Shown here one piece after another: positions 1 through 6,293 of a stretch of DNA of 64,000 bases (the first letter of the stretch is position 1; each line of letters starts with the position of its first letter). The notes beneath the pieces were generated by a model. It did not search any database, was not told the origin of the DNA, and saw only the letters and a program-made list of their open reading frames with translations. The position numbers and the translations under genes are program-made. Source of the stretch: Saliphagus infecundisoli (GTDB lineage: Archaea > Halobacteriota > Halobacteria > Halobacteriales > Natrialbaceae); assembly GCF_020177375.1 (NCBI RefSeq), contig NZ_JAIWHV010000004.1, positions 118,217 through 182,216 on the forward strand. The letters are read 5' to 3'.

Positions 1-453
1 CGTCTCGCCGCCGTAGGCGAAGACGCGGGCGATCCCGATCGCGCCGAGGGCATCGAGGTTGTCGGCGTCCGAGAGCAGCCGCGCTTCCACGGTCTCGGGT
101 TCGACGTCGTTCGAGTAGCGGTGAGCGCGGATCGCGTGGGCGACGGCCTCGGTGCGCTCCGCGTCGAATCCCTCGCGCTCGCCGAGAACGTCCCGTGCTT
201 CGCTCGCGCCCCATGCTGCGTGATCCTCGATCTCTCCCGCCTCCTCCCGGCCCCGTCCGATGTCGTGGAGGAGAACAGCGGCGTGGAGGACCCGCTCGTC
301 GATCTTCCGGCCGTCGGCCTCCTGCCCCGCCGCGAGCCGATCCGCGAGGGCCTCGACGCGCTCGACGTGGTGCCAGTCGTGGGCCGGTCCGGGGTCGTAC
401 TCCGCGAAGTAACTCCGCGCGGTCTCGCGGAGTCCGTCGGCCTCGGAGCTCAT
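1..453 (-). CDS. HD-domain metal-dependent phosphohydrolase (3' end cut by window edge)
   Basis: Only the first 151 residues are inside the window; the gene runs off the left edge. The reading frame starts at the ATG at 453 and shows the HD-superfamily pattern: H25/H28/H29 near the start, the H63-D64 pair in a 'LLHDIGRG' context, a further His in the 'DHAAWG' helix and a late Asp in 'DADNLDALG'. These are metal ligands in HD phosphohydrolases of the YedJ/predicted nucleotidase type. The protein is cytosolic, with no signal peptide or membrane helix. Substrate cannot be told. It is transcribed away from nothing visible upstream and lies tail-to-head with arfC on the same strand (about 50 bases apart). 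Confidence 0.8.
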   Translation of the reverse strand, partial: MSSEADGLRETARSYFAEYDPGPAHDWHHVERVEALADRLAAGQEADGRKIDERVLHAAVLLHDIGRGREEAGEIEDHAAWGASEARDVLGEREGFDAERTEAVAHAIRAHRYSNDVEPETVEARLLSDADNLDALGAIGIARVFAYGGET

Positions 454-501
454 ATTGCGGGATCGACCGTCGGGCCGATAACCGTTGTGAACCCTGTCGT
501 G

Positions 502-1164
502 CTACTGCTCAACCGTCCACGAGAGGAGTACGCCGCCATCGAGGCGCTCGACGTCCTCGAGTGACAGCGACGGGAACTCGGTGAGAAAACCCTCGCCGTC
601 CGCGAGCGTCGGCGCGTCGCGGCCGCCGATCAGCTGGGGGCCGACGAAGGTCCGGAGCTCGTCCACCAGACCCGATTCCGCGAGCGAGAAGATCAACTCG
701 CCGCCGCCCTCGACCATCACGTCCTCGATGCCCGCCTCAGCTAAGGCCGCGAACGCCCGCAGGAGATCGACCCGCTCCTCTCCTGCGGTGACGAACTCGA
801 CGCTCTCGGGATAGGCGGCCCGCCGTTCGGCGCCCGCGGCCTCGGTGGTCAGGAGGTACGTCGACGCGGCGTCGTCGACGATCCGGGCGTCGGTCGGCGT
901 CCGGAGCTGCGAGTCGGCGACCACGCGGGCGGGCTGGGCGGGTTTGCCGGCCGCGATCCGTTCCTCGAGGAGATCCGCGTCCTTCACCGTGAGGTGGGGA
1001 TCGTCGGCGAGCACGGTGCCGACGCCGACGACGACGGCGTCGCTTCCCGCCCGGAGGCGATCGACGCGCGCGAAGTCCTCGGGGCCGCTGATCGCCACCT
1101 GCTCGCGCCGGACCGTCGAGAGCTTCCCGTCGGCGCTCATCGCGGCGTTGACGACGACGTGCAT
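502..1164 (-). CDS. arfC: 2,5-diamino-6-(ribosylamino)-4(3H)-pyrimidinone 5'-phosphate reductase (archaeal riboflavin pathway)
   Basis: A 220-residue protein of the RibD C-terminal (dihydrofolate-reductase-like) family, which in archaea uses NADPH to reduce the ribosylamino-pyrimidinone phosphate in riboflavin and F420 precursor synthesis. Family motifs are clear: 'NAAMSADGK' at the N terminus, 'DAVVVGVGT' followed by 'DDPHLTV', a 'VEGGGEL' glycine-rich NADPH-binding turn and 'GGRDAPTL' near the end. The frame is open 40 codons further upstream, but those residues have no family similarity. The ATG at 1164 gives the normal N terminus and has a reverse-strand T-rich box about 25 bases before it. 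Divergent from the membrane protein at 1267. Confidence 0.9.
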   Translation of the reverse strand: MHVVVNAAMSADGKLSTVRREQVAISGPEDFARVDRLRAGSDAVVVGVGTVLADDPHLTVKDADLLEERIAAGKPAQPARVVADSQLRTPTDARIVDDAASTYLLTTEAAGAERRAAYPESVEFVTAGEERVDLLRAFAALAEAGIEDVMVEGGGELIFSLAESGLVDELRTFVGPQLIGGRDAPTLADGEGFLTEFPSLSLEDVERLDGGVLLSWTVEQ

Positions 1165-1237
1165 GACGGGCGTCCGTCGGCGGGCACAAAGAAGCCACCG
1201 CGTCATCCCCGACCCGACACCCCCCGCTGCCGGTACG

Positions 1238-1247
1238 CTTATAATGA
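1238..1247 (+). promoter_or_regulatory. TATA-like box for the gene at 1267
   Basis: The sequence CTTATAATGA is centred about 25 bases before the ATG at 1267. This is the spacing expected of a haloarchaeal leaderless promoter, and it supports that start over the ATG at 1255. Confidence 0.55.
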
Positions 1248-1266
1248 TAGAAATATGATCTTTCGT

Positions 1267-1728
1267 ATGGCATATTCCCGGCACCCGTTCGCCCGGGACG
1301 CACTCGTCGCGACCGTGATTCTGGCCGCCCTCTACGGCCTCGGCGCCGCCAGCCAGGCCGCGCCGCTTCAGCTCCCCGCCTACCTCGTGGTCGTCGGGTT
1401 CGACGTCCTCGAGGTGGGCTTCGGCGCCGCGCCCGTCTACCGGATCTCGTTCGCCCTTTACCTGGTCGGGCTGGGGGTGGTCGCCGCGGCGGCCGCCGCC
1501 GGGATCCGTCGGCTGGCTCGAGGGCGGGAGGTCTCGAGCCTGCGACTCGGTGCGGCGGGTGCCCTCGCCGTCGTGGGAACCCTCTCGCTTGCGGTCGCCG
1601 CGAGCGTGTTTCTCGGGACCACACAGCGAGAACCCGTCGCCATCGCCGGGACGGCCGGAGCCGTCATGCTGGCGCTGGCCGGCTGGCTCGGCGGGCTGTT
1701 CGCCGTTCCAGACCGCCGGAGCCGGTAG
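1267..1728 (+). CDS. Four-helix membrane protein, unknown function
   Basis: A 153-residue, highly hydrophobic protein with four likely membrane segments (about residues 10-28, 33-62, 88-108 and 118-140), separated by short charged loops such as 'IRRLARGREV'. It ends in a short basic tail. No catalytic motif was recognised. An in-frame ATG also exists at 1255; the TATA-like box at 1238 favours 1267. It is divergent from arfC, and both appear to be driven from the 100-base gap between them. Real coding sequence is supported by the high third-position GC and consistent membrane topology; the function is unknown. Confidence 0.7.
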   Translation: MAYSRHPFARDALVATVILAALYGLGAASQAAPLQLPAYLVVVGFDVLEVGFGAAPVYRISFALYLVGLGVVAAAAAAGIRRLARGREVSSLRLGAAGALAVVGTLSLAVAASVFLGTTQREPVAIAGTAGAVMLALAGWLGGLFAVPDRRSR

Positions 1729-1747
1729 CGCGGGCGGCTATCGCCCG

Positions 1748-1954
1748 CTATCTGCGCCGCGGGTCGTCGCTCGTCCCGAGCAGGATTCGATACACGAGAT
1801 AGCCGAGCAAACAGGCAAAGGCGAAGACCGCGACGGTCTCGGCGAACCAGACCGCCGCGTACAGCGCCCGGGTCAGGACCCGGATGACGACGATCCCGCC
1901 GAAGACGGCGGCGACGGCTGCGAGTCCGCCAAGCGCCGCGCCGACCCGTTCCAT
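1748..1954 (-). CDS. Small membrane protein (68 residues)
   Basis: Short hydrophobic protein with two predicted membrane helices (about residues 5-25 and 33-60) and a basic, Arg-rich C-terminal tail after 'LLGTSDDP'. No recognised family. It is convergent with the gene ending at 1728 and divergent from rpa at 2074. A T-rich box on the reverse strand near 1980 lies about 25 bases before its ATG. Called on coding-like base composition and plausible topology only. Confidence 0.6.
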   Translation of the reverse strand: MERVGAALGGLAAVAAVFGGIVVIRVLTRALYAAVWFAETVAVFAFACLLGYLVYRILLGTSDDPRRR

Positions 1955-2042
1955 GACTTCCCCTCGTGCCGGCGGTCCTTGAAGATAGCGCAGCTCTCGG
2001 CCCCTCTCGGCGCCGACTTCACTTTCGCCCTCCTGCGGGAAC

Positions 2043-2052
2043 GCTTTTTAAC
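2043..2052 (+). promoter_or_regulatory. TATA-like box for the rpa operon
   Basis: GCTTTTTAAC lies about 27 bases before the ATG at 2074. It would give an almost leaderless rpa transcript. Confidence 0.6.
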
Positions 2053-2073
2053 TCCCCGCTCGAAGGGCAAGTG

Positions 2074-3345
2074 ATGGATCTCGAATCCCATGCCGAGGAT
2101 CTTGCCTCCGACCTCGGTGTCGACAACGAGGAGGTCTTAGAGGACCTGCGGAATCTCGTGGAGTACAGCGTGCCGATCGACGAGGCCAAGGGGAGCCTCC
2201 GCCGGAAGTACGGCGACGGCTCTGCCGGCGGTGGCGGTCCTACGGCCACCGACGTCGGCTCGATCACGACCGACGTCAGCGCGGTGACGGTCACCGGCCG
2301 GGTACTCACGGCGGGCGAGCGCTCGATCCGCTATCAGGGCTCCGATCACGTCATCGTCGAGGGGAGACTGGCCGACGGGACCGGCGTCATCGACTACACC
2401 GCCTGGGAGGACTTCGGGCTCTCTCCCGGCGACACGATCACCGCCGGCAACGCCGGCGTCCGCGAGTGGAACGGCCAACCCGAACTCAATCTGGGCGAGA
2501 GCACCTCGGTCGCCTTCGAGGACGACCCCCTCGAAGTGCCCTACGAGGTCGGCGGCGAGGCCGACCTCGCGGACCTCGCGACGGGCGACCGGGCGGTGAC
2601 CGTCGAGGTGAGCGTCGTCGAGTGCGAACGGCGGACGATCGACGGCCGCGACGGCGAGACCGAGATACTCAGCGGAGTGTTCGGCGACGAGAGCGGCCGC
2701 CTTCCCTTCACGAACTGGGACCCAGACCCTGCGATCGAGGAGGGGAGTTCGGTCAGGATCGAGAACGCCTACGTTCGGGAGTTCCGCGGCGTGCCCGAGG
2801 TCAACGTCTCGGAGTACTCGACGGTCACTCTCATGGATCGGGAGGTCGACGTCGGCAGCGACGCGCCGACGATGTCGGTCCGGGAGGCAGTCGACTCCGG
2901 CGGCGTCTACGACGTCGCCCTGGTCGGCAATCTCCTGGCGGTTCGGGACGGCTCCGGGCTCATCCAGCGCTGTCCGGAGTGTAACCGGGTCGTCCAGCGC
3001 GGGCAGTGCCGGAGCCACGGCGACGTCGAGGGCGTAGACGACCTCCGGACGAAGGCGATCGTCGACGACGGCACCGGGACCGTCACCGCGATCCTGGGCC
3101 ACGACCTCACCGCCGAAATCTATGGCGGCGACATCGAGGACGCCCGCGAGGAGGCCCGGGAGGCGATGGACCAGGAGGTCGTCGCCGACCGGATCGCAGA
3201 GCGGATCGTTGGCCGCGAGTACCGCGTTCGGGGCCACCTCTCGGTCGACGAGTACGGCGCCAACCTGGACGTCAGCGAGTTTTCGGGAAGCGACGACGAC
3301 CCCGAGGCGCGTGCGACGGCCTACCTGGAGGGGATCGAAGCATGA
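2074..3345 (+). CDS. rpa1: Replication factor A / RPA1-type ssDNA-binding protein with three OB folds and a zinc finger
   Basis: A 423-residue single-strand DNA-binding protein for replication and repair. After an N-terminal helical region (about 1-45) come three OB-fold repeats, about residues 65-155, 165-260 and 270-415. The first two share the 'GRV..G..I.YTAWED / LPFTNWDPD' OB pattern. The third carries a zinc-finger insert, 'CPECNRVVQRGQCRSH'. This organisation matches haloarchaeal RPA1 rather than the shorter one-OB RPA3. The frame extends upstream, but the ATG at 2074 has a TATA-like box at the right distance and begins the conserved 'MDLES' end. Its stop overlaps the next start (ATGA), so it is translationally coupled to the RPA-associated protein, as in known rpa1-rpap1-rpe operons. 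Confidence 0.92.
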   Translation: MDLESHAEDLASDLGVDNEEVLEDLRNLVEYSVPIDEAKGSLRRKYGDGSAGGGGPTATDVGSITTDVSAVTVTGRVLTAGERSIRYQGSDHVIVEGRLADGTGVIDYTAWEDFGLSPGDTITAGNAGVREWNGQPELNLGESTSVAFEDDPLEVPYEVGGEADLADLATGDRAVTVEVSVVECERRTIDGRDGETEILSGVFGDESGRLPFTNWDPDPAIEEGSSVRIENAYVREFRGVPEVNVSEYSTVTLMDREVDVGSDAPTMSVREAVDSGGVYDVALVGNLLAVRDGSGLIQRCPECNRVVQRGQCRSHGDVEGVDDLRTKAIVDDGTGTVTAILGHDLTAEIYGGDIEDAREEAREAMDQEVVADRIAERIVGREYRVRGHLSVDEYGANLDVSEFSGSDDDPEARATAYLEGIEA

Positions 3346-5057
3346 GCGGCGAGGACGAGCCCGTCGGCCGCGAGGTCGCCTACCGGATCTTCGCGGCAGA
3401 GTACGACGACGCCACCCTCTCGCATACCGAAAGCGACGACGACCGGGCGCCCAACTACGTGATCACGCCGACGGGCGCACGGATCAACCGGCTGTTCGTC
3501 GTCGGCACCCTGACTGAAGTCAGTCGAGTGAACGAGGAGATGGTCCGCGCCCGCGTCGTCGACCCGACGGGCGCGTTCGTCGTCTACGCCGGCCAGTACC
3601 AGCCCGAGGCCCTGGCCTTCCTCGAGAGCGCCGACCCCCCCGAGTTCGTCGCCGTCACCGGGAAGGCCCGCACGTTCGAGCCGGACGACGGCGACCGGAT
3701 CTACACCTCGGTCCGCCCGGAGTCGATCGCCGTCGTCGACGCCGACACCCGCGACCGGTGGGTGGTGACGACCGCCGAGCGGACCGACGACCGGATCGGA
3801 ACCATCGCTGCGGCTGCGACCGAGGAGGCCCGCGACGACGAGCTCGCGACCCTGCTCGCCGATCGGGGCATCGAGAGGGGCCTCGCTAGCGGGACCGCCC
3901 TCGCGCTCGCCCACTACGGGACGACCCCAGACTACCTGGGGGCACTCTCGGAACTGGCGACCGACGCAGTCCGGGTGATCGCCGGCGACTTGGAGGAGGT
4001 CCCGCCGTTCGATATCGCACCAAGCGGCGAGGGAGAGACTGATATCGCGTACGCGGATCTCGCCCGGGAGTTCGACGGGGAGCCGGCCGCAGTCGCCGAC
4101 TCTGACCTGGCCTCTTCGGAACCGACGACCGCGGGCGAGCCGACGGAGACGGACGAGTCCGGGGAGCCGGATGCGACCGACGCGGAAGCGCCCACGGAGA
4201 CGAGTGCGGCCGAAACGGATACCGAAAACGTCGAACCCGAAGGCGGAGACGAGGAGACCGCGATGGAGAACACGGAGTCCGCGCCGGAAACCGCAACCAC
4301 GGAGCCCGAGGACCGCGAGGAGGCCGAACCGGCGGACGATCCCGAGCCGGCCGCCGGTGAGAAACCGGACCCCGTCTCCGAGGAATCCGCGGCCGCCGAC
4401 TCGAGTTCCGAGCCGGCCGACAAGGAGCCGGAACCGAAGGCCGAGAGCGGAGCCGGTACCGAAGCCGACAGTGAGGCCGGCGAAAACGGAACAGAAGCGG
4501 CCGCCGACCTCGAGGAGAACGTCGAGGGAGAGGCCGGGATGTACGAGATGGACGACGAGGAGCGCGAAGAGATCGAAGACGAGTTCGGCGCCGAGTTCAC
4601 GACCGGATCCGACGTCGAAGAGCCCGGAGAGGCCGCCATCGAGGCCCCCGAGCCGGAGGAGCGCGAGGAAGGGACAGAGCCGGGCGCTGGGGCGGCGACC
4701 GAGGAGGAGTCCCTAGGGGACTTCGACTCCGGGAGCGAGGGGTTCTCGGACGCGACGGACACCAGCAGATCGGATGCTGGCGGCGAGCCGACGTCGGCCG
4801 ACGCCGGGCCCGAGGACGCCACCGAAACCGACGACGAGGCCGGCGGGGAGGACGAGGGGGACGTCGATCTCGAGGCGTACGCCGTCGAGACGATGCAGGA
4901 GTTAGACGACGGCGACGGTGCCGACCGCGAGACGGTGGTCGAGCGGGTCGCGAGCGAGACGGGTACCGACGAGGAGGCGGTCGAGTCCGCGATCGACGAG
5001 GCGCTGATGAGCGGCCAGTGTTACGAGCCCGAGGACGGGACGCTGAAGGCCATTTGA
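3342..5057 (+). CDS. RPA-associated protein (RPAP/COG3390 type) with long acidic linker
   Basis: A 571-residue partner of the upstream RPA. The N-terminal third (about 1-240) is a compact OB-like domain beginning 'GREVAYRIFAAEY' and 'GARINRLFVVGTLTEV', as in haloarchaeal RPAP proteins. From about 245 to 505 the protein is almost all Glu, Asp, Ala, Pro, Ser and Thr, with one island of conserved-looking sequence ('MYEMDDEEREEIEDEFG'). The last 60 residues look like a winged-helix unit ('ETVVERVASETGTDEEAVESA'). In Haloferax, RPAP proteins bind their cognate RPA and are co-transcribed with it; the 4-base overlap here agrees. The acidic linker is low-complexity and was probably expanded by slippage. 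No enzymatic motif was seen. Confidence 0.87.
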   Translation: MSGEDEPVGREVAYRIFAAEYDDATLSHTESDDDRAPNYVITPTGARINRLFVVGTLTEVSRVNEEMVRARVVDPTGAFVVYAGQYQPEALAFLESADPPEFVAVTGKARTFEPDDGDRIYTSVRPESIAVVDADTRDRWVVTTAERTDDRIGTIAAAATEEARDDELATLLADRGIERGLASGTALALAHYGTTPDYLGALSELATDAVRVIAGDLEEVPPFDIAPSGEGETDIAYADLAREFDGEPAAVADSDLASSEPTTAGEPTETDESGEPDATDAEAPTETSAAETDTENVEPEGGDEETAMENTESAPETATTEPEDREEAEPADDPEPAAGEKPDPVSEESAAADSSSEPADKEPEPKAESGAGTEADSEAGENGTEAAADLEENVEGEAGMYEMDDEEREEIEDEFGAEFTTGSDVEEPGEAAIEAPEPEEREEGTEPGAGAATEEESLGDFDSGSEGFSDATDTSRSDAGGEPTSADAGPEDATETDDEAGGEDEGDVDLEAYAVETMQELDDGDGADRETVVERVASETGTDEEAVESAIDEALMSGQCYEPEDGTLKAI

Positions 5058-5061
5058 GCCG

Positions 5062-5841
5062 ATGGTCGACGACGGCCGAGTCGAGCCGATCCCGGGGGAA
5101 CCGGCGGCGGTCGCCGACCTCGGGGGCGAGCGCGCGCTCGTGATCGCGGACTACCACGCCGGGATCGAGGCGGGGCTCCGGGCCGAGCGGGGGATCGAGG
5201 TGCCGAGTCGAGCCGGCGAGCGCCGCGACCGGCTCCTCTCGCTGGTCTCCCGAACCTATCCCGACCGGCTCGTCGTCCTCGGGGACCTGATGCACTCGAT
5301 CGGCGGGCCGGGAGGTGCCGAACGCGGCGAGCTCGAGGTGCTGTTCGAGTCCCTGCCAGCGGCCCTCGACGTCCTTCTGGTAAAAGGCAATCACGACGGC
5401 GAGATCGAGGGCTGGCTCGAGGGCGTAGACGTCCGACCGGGCGAGGGATTCCGCCTCGGCGGCGTCGGCGTCTGTCACGGTCACACCTGGCCGGCGCCCG
5501 CGGCGCTCTCCGGCGAGGTTCTCTGTCTGGGCCACGAGCATCCCTGCGTCCGTCTGGAGGACAGCGTCGGCGGGAGCCGGGTCGAGCGCGTCTGGCTCCG
5601 GGGCCGACTCGAGCCCGCGGGGTTCGAAGAGCGGGCGGGCTACGAGGCGGTCGGCTGGCTCGGCGGGGACGAAGAGCCCCCCGAGATGGTCGTCTTCCCG
5701 GCGTTCAACGATCTTGCTGGGGGAACCTGGACGAACCTCCCGGACCAGTCGTTTCTCTCGCCCTTTCTGCCCAACGGGCTGGCGGGAGGCGAGGCCTACC
5801 TCCTCGACGGCACCCGGCTGGGCGACTACCGGTCGGTGTAG
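5062..5841 (+). CDS. rpe: Calcineurin-like metallophosphoesterase of the RPA operon (Rpe type)
   Basis: A 259-residue metallophosphoesterase. The five metal-binding blocks are visible in order: D30-x-H32 ('IADYHAG'), G-D75 ('LGDLMHS'), G-N110-H111-D ('KGNHDGE'), H139-G-H141 ('CHGHTW') and a later 'GHEHP' pair. It starts four bases after the rpap stop, completing the rpa-rpap-rpe order known from Haloferax volcanii, where this gene is co-transcribed with rpa1. The family acts on phosphodiester or phosphomonoester bonds with two metals; the natural substrate is unknown. The context suggests a role on DNA or nucleotides during repair, which is inference. Confidence 0.87.
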   Translation: MVDDGRVEPIPGEPAAVADLGGERALVIADYHAGIEAGLRAERGIEVPSRAGERRDRLLSLVSRTYPDRLVVLGDLMHSIGGPGGAERGELEVLFESLPAALDVLLVKGNHDGEIEGWLEGVDVRPGEGFRLGGVGVCHGHTWPAPAALSGEVLCLGHEHPCVRLEDSVGGSRVERVWLRGRLEPAGFEERAGYEAVGWLGGDEEPPEMVVFPAFNDLAGGTWTNLPDQSFLSPFLPNGLAGGEAYLLDGTRLGDYRSV

Positions 5842-5891
5842 TAGCAGATGCAAGCGGGGGGTCCTTGCACCGGGACGGCCATCGCCCACTC

Positions 5892-6203
5892 ATGCCGATG
5901 GAGACCTACCGACTCGAGGTTCGGGAGACCGAGACCGCGGAGGGAATCGACGTCGACCTCTACGGCGAGGACGACCTGGTCGAGGCCTCGACCAGGGTCG
6001 CCTACGAGGAGTTCGGGCTCGAGCCGGCCGACGACCGCGAGACGCCTACCGCCGAGTTCCGGGAGTTCCGGGCCGACGCGATGCGGACGGACGTCCAGTT
6101 CGCGCGCGACCCAGCCGGGTTCGATTTTCGAGTCGTCGGCGACGGCGACGGCATAGAGACCGTCCGGATCGAGGACGAGGCGTGGGACCTCGACGACTCC
6201 TGA
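5892..6203 (+). CDS. Conserved haloarchaeal small acidic protein, unknown function
   Basis: A 103-residue protein (about 101 if the second ATG at 5898 is used) with no Cys, no signal peptide and no membrane segment. It starts 'METYRLEVRETE', has a conserved-looking centre ('ADAMRTDVQFARDPAGFDFRVVGDGDG') and ends in a very acidic 'AWDLDDS'. It sits 50 bases after rpe and before lhr on the same strand. No fold was recognised. Base composition and codon use fit its neighbours. Confidence 0.65.
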   Translation: MPMETYRLEVRETETAEGIDVDLYGEDDLVEASTRVAYEEFGLEPADDRETPTAEFREFRADAMRTDVQFARDPAGFDFRVVGDGDGIETVRIEDEAWDLDDS

Positions 6204-6261
6204 TGCCGGTTGAGCCGACTCGACCGTGACGGGCGATCACGAGCCACGTCGACGAACAACG

Positions 6262-6269
6262 ACCTTTTG
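6262..6269 (+). promoter_or_regulatory. TATA-like box for lhr
   Basis: ACCTTTTG lies about 29 bases before the ATG at 6294. It supports 6294 over the in-frame TTG at 6210 and suggests lhr can be transcribed apart from the rpa operon. Confidence 0.5.
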
Positions 6270-6293
6270 GCCGCTGCGCCCCTGGTTCCGCCG

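Noticed and set aside
1165..1284. Longer N terminus for ArfC
   Set aside because: The family begins at 'MHVVVNAAMSADGK'; the extra stretch lies in the divergent promoter region.
4080..4850. Serine-rich open frame on the opposite strand of the RPAP linker
   Set aside because: It is the mirror of acidic codons (Glu/Asp read as Ser/Val), a usual shadow in high-GC acidic genes.
6210..6293. Upstream TTG start for lhr
   Set aside because: Extra residues lack family similarity, and the TATA-like box at 6262 fits the ATG at 6294.
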